Below, in pieces: positions 24,869 to 33,367 of a DNA stretch of 38,402 nt. Numbering within the stretch: position 1 is the stretch's first letter; every line of letters begins with the position of its first letter. Below the pieces are notes generated by a model. The model worked only from the letters and a program-made list of their open reading frames with translations. It did no database searches and was not told the origin of the DNA. The translations under genes were made by a program, and so were the position numbers. The DNA is from DASPJL01 sp035628645. Its GTDB lineage: Bacteria; Bacteroidota; Bacteroidia; Cytophagales; Cyclobacteriaceae. The stretch lies in contig DASPJL010000026.1 in the NCBI GenBank assembly GCA_035628645.1, positions 1 through 38,402 of the forward strand, read 5' to 3'.

Positions 24869-25933
24869 TCACACACCGAAATAAAGTGGCGATTTTTTAA
24901 AATTTATTATTAGTAAAAATAAAAACTGAACCCCGAAAATTACAAAGGCCAGAAATAAATGTATTGGCTGGATTACGGCTGGGAAGGAGAAATAAGCCAG
25001 TATAATTCCTGCCACTATCTCAGCCATTACCAGAGCAAATAAAATTAAAGCTAAACTGGTAAATAGTTTTACACTTTTAAAGTTCTTATAAACCACGTAA
25101 ATCAACAGAATATTAACCCCCATCACAATCCAGGAAAAAGACCTGTGAATCAAAAAGTCAACCCCAAGCTTACTTACCCATTGGTCTCTGTTCACATGCA
25201 TCAACGATTGAGCAATATGATCAATTTCTTCTCTTACCTGTGTTCCCCAAACCATTTGAACTATGGATATCACGACATTTAATACCAATAGAAAATTCAG
25301 CCATGGAGTTTTCAGCGACAGAAAATTTTCCCTTTTATCAGCCTCTTTAAAAACCATGTAAATAAGCAACGCCAGTATCAATCCCGTCAACAACATATGG
25401 ACAGTGACCATCCATGGAAGAAGATCGGTTGAAACAACAAGCGAACCTATCCACCCTTGAAAAGCCACCAGTATCAGGTTTATAAAAGAAAGAATAGTAA
25501 AAGACCATGTTTCCTTAAAATAGGAAAAGGAAAAGAGAAATGTCAATAAAATTAAAAAACCTGTTATCACGCCCGCCACTCTATTGATATATTCTATAAA
25601 AGTTTTTTGAACATTAAACTGGAGGTTGACAGGATCCGTTTCTTCATTTTTAACCTGATTGGCTAGTTCTTTAAAATTAAAGAACTCAAGGTATCCCGCT
25701 AACTTCTCATTTTTGATGTGTCTTTTAGCTTTAAAGACCTCTTTATAATCATTTGGAAGCTGGGCCTCTTTTGTCGGAGGTACCCAACTTCCAAAACATT
25801 TAGGCCAGTCCGGACAGCCCATTCCTGATCCTGTACTTCTTACGATCCCTCCCGCCAACACCAGAACATAGATGGCAATGATGGATAAAATTCCAAATCT
25901 TCTAAATGCTCGCTGAAGCTTACTTCTTTTCAT
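24869..25933 (-). CDS. ctaA: Heme A synthase (COX15/CtaA family)
   Basis: 354 residues and eight TM helices in two similar halves. The disulfide-forming pair MGCPDWPKCFG (C40, C46) follows the first helix, with RSTGSGMGCPDWP as in COX15/CtaA. Heme-ligand His are visible at H179 (TVHMLLTG), H263 (LIHRSFSW) and H325 (PIHLFLAF). The first-half motif, EhxHR in well-studied members, reads E114-Y-I-N117-R118, so the expected His is Asn (see findings). The enzyme oxidises heme O to heme A. The gene overlaps the end of ctaD by 14 nt and precedes cyoE by 16 nt. Confidence 0.94.
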   Translation of the reverse strand: MKRSKLQRAFRRFGILSIIAIYVLVLAGGIVRSTGSGMGCPDWPKCFGSWVPPTKEAQLPNDYKEVFKAKRHIKNEKLAGYLEFFNFKELANQVKNEETDPVNLQFNVQKTFIEYINRVAGVITGFLILLTFLFSFSYFKETWSFTILSFINLILVAFQGWIGSLVVSTDLLPWMVTVHMLLTGLILALLIYMVFKEADKRENFLSLKTPWLNFLLVLNVVISIVQMVWGTQVREEIDHIAQSLMHVNRDQWVSKLGVDFLIHRSFSWIVMGVNILLIYVVYKNFKSVKLFTSLALILFALVMAEIVAGIILAYFSFPAVIQPIHLFLAFVIFGVQFLFLLIINFKKSPLYFGV

Positions 25934-27803
25934 TTACGTCCAGGTCCTCATCTTCCTTTTCCACGTCATCTATTTCATGAGGCAGGTTGGAAGTAGGAGT
26001 TTCTGAATAAGGAATATATTGTGGAATGTAATCTTCTGCTGCACCTGGTTTGCTATAGTCATAGGGCCATCTGTAAACAGTTGGAATTTCCCCAGGCCAG
26101 TTGCCATGTCCCGGATTAATTGGAGTAGACCATTCAAGGGTATTTGACCGCCATGGATTTGCAGGGGCTACTCTTCCTCTAAACATGCTGTAGAAGAAAT
26201 TGAATAAAAACAAGAACTGAACACCGAAAGTAATAATCGCCGCAGCACTTACAAACATGTTAAGATCAGTATAAGACTGGAATGCATCAAACCCTGTAAA
26301 TGAATAATATCTTCTAGGGAAACCTGCAATTCCTATATAATGTAATGGGAAGAATACGAGGTAAACACCAATAAAAGAAACCCAGAAATGGATATAGCCC
26401 AACTTATCATTCATCATTCTACCGAACATCTTAGGGTACCAATGATAGATCCCTGCAACCATTCCAAAGAAGGACGCACTACCCATCACAAGGTGAAAGT
26501 GAGCTACAATAAAATAAGTATCGTGCAATTGGATATCTACCGCTGAGTTACCCATTACAATACCAGTCAATCCGCCGGAAATAAATACAGACACAAAACC
26601 AATACAGAACAGCATGGCAGGAGTAAAAATTATATTGCCGCGCCACAGAGTAGTAATGTAGTTAAATGACTTAACGGCTGAAGGTATAGCAATAATCAGC
26701 GTTAAAAACATGAATATTGACCCTAAAAACGGATTCATACCAGTCACAAACATATGATGCGCCCAAACCACAAACGAAAGCACGGTTATTACTAACAATG
26801 ACCCGATCATCGCTCTATAACCAAAGATAGGTTTCCTTGAATTTGTGGCTATAATTTCAGATACTATACCAAAAGCAGGAAGGATTACTATATAAACCTC
26901 AGGATGCCCAAGGAACCAGAATAAATGTTGAAATAAAATAGGACTTCCGCCCATATTACTTAAAGCCTCACCCTGAATATATATATCCGACAAGTAGAAA
27001 CTTGTGCCGAAACTTCTGTCAAAAAACAATAATAGAACAGCAGAAAATAGAACAGGAAATGAAAGAAGGCCTATGATCGCTGTGAACAGAAAACTCCAGA
27101 CAGTCAGAGGCAACTTTGCAAATGACATTCCTTTTGTCCTTAAGTTGATGATTGTTGTAATATAGTTTATACCACCTAGCAAAGTAGACACGATAAAAAA
27201 CGCCATACTTACCAACCAAAGGGTCATTCCCAAACCTGATCCAGGAATAGCTTGAGGTAATGCACTTAAAGGAGGATAGACTGTCCAACCCCCACTGGCA
27301 GGTCCTGTTTCAACCAATAAAGAAGCAAACATGATTGTTCCTGACAAAAAGAAGAACCAGTAAGAAAGCATGTTAAGAAAACCGGAAGCCATATCCCGGG
27401 CTCCGATTTGAAGCGGAATTAAGAAATTACTGAATGTCCCGCTTAATCCTGCTGTTAACACGAAAAATACCATAATGGTACCATGCATAGTAACCAGGGA
27501 AAGGTAAAATGTCGGATCTATTTTACCGGTGTCGTTAATCCAGTGTCCCAAAAGAGGTTTTAACCAGGTTAGCTCCACTTCAGGAAAACCTAACTGCAAC
27601 CTAAATACGATAGAGAAGAAACCACCAATTATTGCCCAAAACATTCCGGTAAGCAAATACTGCTTAGAGATCATTTTGTGGTCAATAGAAAATATATATT
27701 TGGTGATAAAGGACTCTTTATGATCATGGTCATGCCCGTGATCATCATGATGAACATCATGTTCATGTGAATGACCTTTTTGATGTATCTCAACAACTGC
27801 CAT
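25920..27803 (-). CDS. ctaD: Cytochrome c oxidase subunit I
   Basis: 627 residues, ~12 TM helices. All redox ligands are present: H107 and H437 (low-spin heme a), H435 (heme a3), and CuB ligands H300, H349 and H350. The H300-P-E-V-Y304 motif gives the His-Tyr cross-link and, with E302, marks an A1-type proton-pumping heme-copper oxidase. It reduces O2 to water at the inner membrane. The first 30 residues contain ten His, a His/Asp-rich tail on the cytoplasmic side. The acidic C terminus runs DDVEKEDEDLDVNEKK. It follows subunit II by 21 nt and overlaps ctaA by 14 nt. Confidence 0.98.
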   Translation of the reverse strand: MAVVEIHQKGHSHEHDVHHDDHGHDHDHKESFITKYIFSIDHKMISKQYLLTGMFWAIIGGFFSIVFRLQLGFPEVELTWLKPLLGHWINDTGKIDPTFYLSLVTMHGTIMVFFVLTAGLSGTFSNFLIPLQIGARDMASGFLNMLSYWFFFLSGTIMFASLLVETGPASGGWTVYPPLSALPQAIPGSGLGMTLWLVSMAFFIVSTLLGGINYITTIINLRTKGMSFAKLPLTVWSFLFTAIIGLLSFPVLFSAVLLLFFDRSFGTSFYLSDIYIQGEALSNMGGSPILFQHLFWFLGHPEVYIVILPAFGIVSEIIATNSRKPIFGYRAMIGSLLVITVLSFVVWAHHMFVTGMNPFLGSIFMFLTLIIAIPSAVKSFNYITTLWRGNIIFTPAMLFCIGFVSVFISGGLTGIVMGNSAVDIQLHDTYFIVAHFHLVMGSASFFGMVAGIYHWYPKMFGRMMNDKLGYIHFWVSFIGVYLVFFPLHYIGIAGFPRRYYSFTGFDAFQSYTDLNMFVSAAAIITFGVQFLFLFNFFYSMFRGRVAPANPWRSNTLEWSTPINPGHGNWPGEIPTVYRWPYDYSKPGAAEDYIPQYIPYSETPTSNLPHEIDDVEKEDEDLDVNEKK

Positions 27804-27824
27804 AACTTCTAATATTTTATATAA

Positions 27825-29243
27825 TTACTTTGAACTTTCTGATTTGATATAAGCTATAATAGATGAAATCTGCTCATCTGTATAGTCATGGCTTGGCATT
27901 GGCATTTTGTTGAATTCTTTATAAATTTCAACAGCCTGTTTGTCACCTGACTCAATAAGCGCCTGAGAATTCCTGATAAATTTAATTAACCAGTCATGTG
28001 ATCTTTTTTGATCCACATTCTTTAATCCCGGACCTACTAATCTCTGGTCACTTATTTGGTGACAAGCCATACATGTGGTATTAAATAGTTTTTGCCCTTC
28101 TTTAATATCAACTTTTACAGTCGCAGGAGCAGCTGTCTTCACACTTTCAGATGAAGAATCAGAAGAATCAGCGGGAACCGCAGTTTCAGACGAAGGGGCT
28201 GCAGCCTCTTCTGCCGGGAAAAGCTTCTTAGCCTCTTCTTTAAAATTATCAGGTACTTTAGCTAGTAAAGATGGGTGCTTTGAAAAATGTGATTTCTGAG
28301 ACGCATACCATTCATTATATTCAGCATCCTCCATCACTTCGACAATCATACGCATACCAAAATGTCCCCTTCCACAAACTTCAGCGCATGCAACCTCATA
28401 ATTGAATTCAGGATTATTTAATTCCTTTCTCATTTCAGCAGTAGTTTTGGTAGGAACAAACCAAAATCGGGTGGGCATTCCCGGCACTGCATCCATTTTC
28501 AGCCTGAAATGCGGAGCAAATACGCTATGAATTACGTCCCTGGATCTTATTTTAAAAAGAACAGGTCTTCCTTTTGGAATTCTTAATACTCTGTCAGAGG
28601 AAGTAAAATCATCGAATGAAGCTTTATCAGAAAAATCAAGACCCCATTCGTTTTCAGCAGTTGTAAGTCTGTAATCATAGGCGCCAAGGTTTTTGTCAGG
28701 TCCTGGATATCTGGTCAACCAACCAAACTGAAAGGCCATTACTTCAATTTCTTCAGCACCTTTTGGAGGATCATCGGTAATATCAGACCAAACCCTCCAT
28801 CCTGTAAAAATAAGCACAGTAAGCACAATGGCCGGAATTACCGTCCAAAGCATTTCCAATTTATTGTTATCCGGATAAAAAGAAGCTTTATTATTCTCCT
28901 TATATTGATAAGTAAATGGGAAAATAAATAGCAAAATGTGCGTTGCTACAAAGGCTACCGTAATAATTATCATAGTAAGCCAAAATAACCCATCGGTCTT
29001 TATTCCGTGTTCGGAAACCGCCTCAGGCAGAAAATCCTTTTCTACAACCAAATAGGACCAAATAAAGCCTATCGACCCGACAACAAAAAAGAATGGGAAA
29101 AGAAAGGCATTTACTTTATTACTAAATCCTACCCTTCTTTTATCAGCTGACCTAAAAATATCAACAAGGCTTGTAGCTCTTAATATAACAAAAAGAATAG
29201 CTAGTAATAATAAAACTCCTATACCTATAACAATACTTATCAT
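27825..29243 (-). CDS. ctaC: Cytochrome c oxidase subunit II with fused cytochrome c (caa3 type)
   Basis: 472 residues. Two extra N-terminal TM helices (~2-22, 46-66) precede the usual pair (~86-110, 130-150). The cupredoxin domain has a full CuA site: H239, C286, E288, C290, H294, M297 (CAEVCGRGHFGM). An Ala/Ser/Glu-rich linker (~345-375) leads to a C-terminal mono-heme cytochrome c domain with C391-x-x-C394-H395 and likely axial M449. This is the electron entry point of the oxidase. The heme domain closely resembles the N-terminal domain of ActA in the same operon (see findings). Also known as coxB. It follows actF by 23 nt. Confidence 0.97.
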   Translation of the reverse strand: MISIVIGIGVLLLLAILFVILRATSLVDIFRSADKRRVGFSNKVNAFLFPFFFVVGSIGFIWSYLVVEKDFLPEAVSEHGIKTDGLFWLTMIIITVAFVATHILLFIFPFTYQYKENNKASFYPDNNKLEMLWTVIPAIVLTVLIFTGWRVWSDITDDPPKGAEEIEVMAFQFGWLTRYPGPDKNLGAYDYRLTTAENEWGLDFSDKASFDDFTSSDRVLRIPKGRPVLFKIRSRDVIHSVFAPHFRLKMDAVPGMPTRFWFVPTKTTAEMRKELNNPEFNYEVACAEVCGRGHFGMRMIVEVMEDAEYNEWYASQKSHFSKHPSLLAKVPDNFKEEAKKLFPAEEAAAPSSETAVPADSSDSSSESVKTAAPATVKVDIKEGQKLFNTTCMACHQISDQRLVGPGLKNVDQKRSHDWLIKFIRNSQALIESGDKQAVEIYKEFNKMPMPSHDYTDEQISSIIAYIKSESSK

Positions 29244-29266
29244 TTCAATCTATATTAAAATCTTTC

Positions 29267-30745
29267 TTATATATGATGATGAATACTTTCTTCTAACATT
29301 GGATGATTCTTTGCTATTAGAGGCAGCTTACTTAGCGAAGCAAGAACTACAGCGACAAAGGCTCCTCCAAAGATCATTGCTATACCAAATTCCATAAAAC
29401 CTAAGCCACCGTTTTCCTGAAGTACTCCCGGCGTTACCATTAACCAAAAGTTAAGCCACTGCCCGGCAATAACGATGATACATACTATTTTTAACATGGC
29501 TATTTGCCTCTTGGCATCCCTTGTCATAAACAAAAGGAAAGGGAAAACAAAGGTCAGAAAAATGATCCCGTAGAAAACAGCGCCATATTTTATATTATTT
29601 ACTCTTTCAAGAAAATAAATAGTTTCTTCCGGCATATTAGTGTAGTAAATCAGGAAAAACTGACTAAACCAGATATAGGTATAGAATATGCTGAATGCAA
29701 AAACAAATTTTCCTAAATCGTGTAAGTGATTCTCGTTTACGATAGATAAATATCCGTATTCCTTAAGATAAACCACAAACAAGGTAATGGCAGCTAAGCT
29801 GGTTACAAAAAGCGCAGCAAAATAAAACCATCCATACATAGTACTAAACCAGTGCGTATCTATTGACATCAACCAATCCCATGAAGAAGTACTATTGGTA
29901 ATTGCAAGAAATATTATAAAGAATGCTGACAACCATTTGCTTCTGACATAATGCTTTGTGTCACCAGTCAGGTCTTCGGCTATGGCTTCTTTTCTCATGA
30001 ACCAGTAAAAGCCATACCATACTATAAAATATAAAACCATTCTGATAATAAAGAATGGCACGTTAAGATAACCTTTTTTGCCATCGATGATTTCGTCGTA
30101 ATGACTGCTGCCTTTATCGTACAGATCAGCGTGTGTCCAATGGAAAAGGTCATGTTGGGCGAGAAAGAAAATGACCAGCATCAAAATTCCCGAAATGGAC
30201 AACCAACTTCCAAATGCCAGCGGAATTCTTTTTAAACCGGCAGACCATCCTGCGCTTGCAGCAAATTGCAGGGCATAAAAGAAAAATCCAACCAATGCAA
30301 TACCAGCAAAAAAAACATTATTGATCCAAAGATTTGCATATAATCTTTTAGTCCAGGAAGACTCCTCGCCATGTCCGGCTTCAGCTCCATGCTCCGCTTC
30401 ACCTTTAGTTGTGATCTCTTCAGCGCCAAACCCTTTTGGTTCATCTATTTGATTTGAAATTTCAGTTTTGGCCCAGCTTGCTCTTTCCTTTTCAATTAAA
30501 ATCTGCTCACCTGCTGAATGACCTGGAGTAGGTTTTAAGAAACCTTCCTCTTCTTTAGCTGCATCCTCTGCCTTACCATGTGTATCAGCAGTAGCATGCC
30601 CGGTATCATGGTTCCCAGGATTAGCTGCCTGATAACAACCTATTCCAAATAGTACGATACCAACTAAAACTATAATGGCAAGAGTCTTTTTTGCTTTGGA
30701 GCTAAACTCAAACCTTTCCTCAATGCTATGAGATTCAACCTTCAT
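29267..30745 (-). CDS. actF: Alternative complex III subunit ActF, quinol:cytochrome c oxidoreductase membrane subunit
   Basis: 492 residues with a first TM helix at ~18-38, then a His/Glu-rich exported loop (~45-130; e.g. NHDTGHATADTHGKAEDA), then about nine further TM helices. ActF and ActC are the two NrfD-like membrane subunits of alternative complex III, which oxidises menaquinol and passes electrons to c-type hemes. The long loop before the second helix and the C-terminal MLEESIHHHI fit Bacteroidota ActF. It lies 26 nt after actE and directly before the oxidase genes, consistent with the ACIII-oxidase supercomplex described in Flavobacterium johnsoniae. Confidence 0.93.
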   Translation of the reverse strand: MKVESHSIEERFEFSSKAKKTLAIIVLVGIVLFGIGCYQAANPGNHDTGHATADTHGKAEDAAKEEEGFLKPTPGHSAGEQILIEKERASWAKTEISNQIDEPKGFGAEEITTKGEAEHGAEAGHGEESSWTKRLYANLWINNVFFAGIALVGFFFYALQFAASAGWSAGLKRIPLAFGSWLSISGILMLVIFFLAQHDLFHWTHADLYDKGSSHYDEIIDGKKGYLNVPFFIIRMVLYFIVWYGFYWFMRKEAIAEDLTGDTKHYVRSKWLSAFFIIFLAITNSTSSWDWLMSIDTHWFSTMYGWFYFAALFVTSLAAITLFVVYLKEYGYLSIVNENHLHDLGKFVFAFSIFYTYIWFSQFFLIYYTNMPEETIYFLERVNNIKYGAVFYGIIFLTFVFPFLLFMTRDAKRQIAMLKIVCIIVIAGQWLNFWLMVTPGVLQENGGLGFMEFGIAMIFGGAFVAVVLASLSKLPLIAKNHPMLEESIHHHI

Positions 30746-30771
30746 ATTAGTTATTAAAAATATCCTTTAAA

Positions 30772-31440
30772 CTATTTCTGATTCTGTAACTTTTGAACAT
30801 AGTGAACTATCTTCCACCTGTCTGCCGGATCTATTTGAGAACCATAAGGCCACATTCTTCCTCTCCCAAATGTAATAGTATGCCAGAGGTGCCCTTCAGT
30901 AAGGGTAGTCATTCTACCTGCAGCGAAATTTGGAACACCTTTATACTGCTGTCCAACCAATCCGTCCCCTTTTCCAGTTTCACCATGACAAGGAGAACAA
31001 TAAGTCATATAAAGCACTTCGCCCTCAGCTACTATATTATCGCTCAAAGGAATTGGGTTTTTTAGAACCCTTGAAGAATATTCAATACTATCAGGATGAA
31101 TATTCTTTGAAATAAAGTATACATCAGAGTTCTCTTCCTGAGCAGCAGTATAAGCTCTTCTTGGAATAGTACCTTCCACAGGCAACCTCATAGTCATTTG
31201 ATGAGGATTGTAGGGGTTGCTACTATAATATTCTGAAATAGAATCCTTTCCATTTGAAGTAACAATCCAACCCGCATCTTTATCGGTAACTTGCTTAAGT
31301 GGTTCATAAGCCACCGGATGATACATATTTGGAGCATACTCCGTTCCGGTATAATTTCCATCCGCCCTACATGACGCAAGAAATGTAGCTACTACTAGTA
31401 TTATTAAATAATTGTGATATTTCGCAGACATCTTTATCAA
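30772..31440 (-). CDS. actE: Alternative complex III subunit ActE, mono-heme cytochrome c lipoprotein
   Basis: 222 residues. Lipobox FLASC with lipidated C24, then a periplasmic domain with one heme site C148-S-P-C-H152 and a probable axial M196 in GRGRMWPYGSQI. ActE is the mono-heme c subunit, thought to relay electrons from the ActA hemes to the oxidase. A second ATG three codons in (31431) is also possible as start and changes nothing in the mature protein. The gap to actD is 12 nt. Confidence 0.94.
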   Translation of the reverse strand: MIKMSAKYHNYLIILVVATFLASCRADGNYTGTEYAPNMYHPVAYEPLKQVTDKDAGWIVTSNGKDSISEYYSSNPYNPHQMTMRLPVEGTIPRRAYTAAQEENSDVYFISKNIHPDSIEYSSRVLKNPIPLSDNIVAEGEVLYMTYCSPCHGETGKGDGLVGQQYKGVPNFAAGRMTTLTEGHLWHTITFGRGRMWPYGSQIDPADRWKIVHYVQKLQNQK

Positions 31441-31452
31441 GATCTATTTCAA

Positions 31453-31983
31453 TTAATTAAAGTCTTTCCTTATAATTTCAGAAGCTCCGGAGTCCTTAAG
31501 GATCTTACTTAATTCTTCTACACTTCTTTTATTATTTACCACCAAATCGACAGTCATAACATGTTTGTCATCCGTACTCCTTATATCGAATATCCTTGGC
31601 TTTCCATAAGGTTTCAAGTTGCACACCAATAGAAATGTTGTAACCATGCCAAAAGAAGAAATCAGAACTGTCGCTTCAAAAGTAATAGGTATAAAAGTTG
31701 GAAGCGGTGAATAAGGCTTACCACCTATTATCATTGGCCAATCGTAGCCATTCATCCAATACATCATAAACAATGCAAGCGATGTACCCATCATTCCAAA
31801 CAAAAAAGCGGCTATCGGCAATCTTGATCTTTTATATCCTAATGCCTCATCCAATCCATGAACCGGAAAAGGAGAAAATACTTCATGAATCTTTACTCCT
31901 GTACTTCTCACATCTTTTATGGAATGAAGCAGCACGTCTTCATCTTCAAAAACTCCTAATAAAAAGCTCTTTTCTTTTTCCAT
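31453..31983 (-). CDS. actD: Alternative complex III subunit ActD (DUF3341)
   Basis: 176 residues: a cytoplasmic-side N-terminal domain beginning LLGVFEDEDVLLHSI, two TM helices (~56-76, 98-122), and a C-terminal domain. HEVFSPFPVHGLDEALG is the signature of DUF3341/ActD. It carries no cofactor and is a structural membrane subunit of alternative complex III. The start is 1 nt after the actC stop, suggesting translational coupling. Confidence 0.93.
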   Translation of the reverse strand: MEKEKSFLLGVFEDEDVLLHSIKDVRSTGVKIHEVFSPFPVHGLDEALGYKRSRLPIAAFLFGMMGTSLALFMMYWMNGYDWPMIIGGKPYSPLPTFIPITFEATVLISSFGMVTTFLLVCNLKPYGKPRIFDIRSTDDKHVMTVDLVVNNKRSVEELSKILKDSGASEIIRKDFN

Positions 31984-31984
31984 A

Positions 31985-33352
31985 TTATTTCTTTCCTTTT
32001 TGAGACGATGATGATTTAATAATTGCCTTAATTTCTGCCATATTGATCACCGGGAAATATTTTGCAAATAAGAAGAATAAGGTAAAGAACAAACCAAACG
32101 AGAAAATATAATCTCCGATATCGTAAAATGACGGGAAGAACATGGCCCAACTTGAAGGAAGATAATCTCTGTGGAGAGAAGTTACGATAATTACAAATCG
32201 CTCAAACCACATTCCTATATTTACTACTATTGACAAAATAAAAGTAGCCACGATGCTTGTTCTTATCTTCTTAATCCACAGTAATTGAGGAGAAAGCACG
32301 TTACAAGTCATCATTGACCAGTAAGCCCAATAGTAAGGACCGGTCATTCTATTTATAAAAGCATATTGTTCATACTCAACGCCTGAATACCAAGCAATAA
32401 AGAACTCAGTTATATAAGCAATACCAACGATAGAACCTGTCACAATGATGATGATATTCATCATTTCTATATGTTCAATGGTAATATAATTTTCAAGCTT
32501 ATATACCTTTCTTACTACAAGCATCAGCGTCAACACCATTGCAAAACCGGAAAAAATAGCTCCGGCAACAAAGTAGGGAGGAAATATCGTAGTATGCCAA
32601 CCAGGTATAACTGATGTAGCAAAGTCCATACTTACGATAGTGTGAACAGACAATACAAGAGGCGTAGACAGACCAGCTAAAATTAAGCTGACCGACTCAT
32701 ATCTTTGCCAATGCTTAGCGGAACCTATCCATCCCAAACTTAAAGTACCATAAAAGAACTTGGAAAATTTGTTAGTTGCCCTATCTCTGATAGTTGCAAA
32801 ATCCGGTACAAGACCAAGATACCAGAAAACCAAAGACACAGATAAATAAGTACTGATCGCAAAAACGTCCCACACCAAAGGAGATTTAAAGTTTACCCAA
32901 AGATCACCGTAATTATTTGGCAATGGAAGCGCCCAGTGAGCAACCCAAGGTCGTCCCATGTGCATTAACACAAAACTGGCAGCACATAATACGGCAAAAA
33001 TGGTCATAGCCTCAGCAGCTCTGTTGATTGACGTTCTCCATTTCTGTCTGAATAGCAAAAGGATGGCTGAGATTAAGGTTCCGGCGTGACCGATACCCAC
33101 CCACCAAACGAAGTTTGTAATATCCCATGCCCAACCAACGGTTTTATTCAAACCCCACATACCTATTCCATCCCACCAGGTTCTATAAAGGCAGTAGGTG
33201 CCAAATGCCAGTGTAATTAATGAAATACCAAATGCGATGAACCATAATTTCGTTGGTTTTTCCTCCACACGGCGACATATGTCATTCGTTACATCGTTAA
33301 CTGACTTCCCTCCTGTAACCAGCGGTTCTCTAATAGCTGAAGTGACTTGCAT
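31985..33352 (-). CDS. actC: Alternative complex III subunit ActC (NrfD/PsrC family)
   Basis: 455 residues with about ten TM helices. The NrfD-type segments VWWVGIGHAGTLISAILLLF and RPWVAHWALPLPN are visible, together with SVHTIVSMDFATSVIPGWHTT, typical of ActC. In solved ACIII structures this subunit holds the menaquinol site next to the iron-sulfur clusters of ActB. It follows actB by 15 nt and precedes actD by 1 nt. Confidence 0.95.
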   Translation of the reverse strand: MQVTSAIREPLVTGGKSVNDVTNDICRRVEEKPTKLWFIAFGISLITLAFGTYCLYRTWWDGIGMWGLNKTVGWAWDITNFVWWVGIGHAGTLISAILLLFRQKWRTSINRAAEAMTIFAVLCAASFVLMHMGRPWVAHWALPLPNNYGDLWVNFKSPLVWDVFAISTYLSVSLVFWYLGLVPDFATIRDRATNKFSKFFYGTLSLGWIGSAKHWQRYESVSLILAGLSTPLVLSVHTIVSMDFATSVIPGWHTTIFPPYFVAGAIFSGFAMVLTLMLVVRKVYKLENYITIEHIEMMNIIIIVTGSIVGIAYITEFFIAWYSGVEYEQYAFINRMTGPYYWAYWSMMTCNVLSPQLLWIKKIRTSIVATFILSIVVNIGMWFERFVIIVTSLHRDYLPSSWAMFFPSFYDIGDYIFSFGLFFTLFFLFAKYFPVINMAEIKAIIKSSSSQKGKK

Positions 33353-33367
33353 AAATACTGTATAATT

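Noticed and set aside
24853..24876. GTG start for heme O synthase overlapping ctaA
   Set aside because: Adds eight residues unlike the family and needs a GTG; ATG at 24852 fits better.
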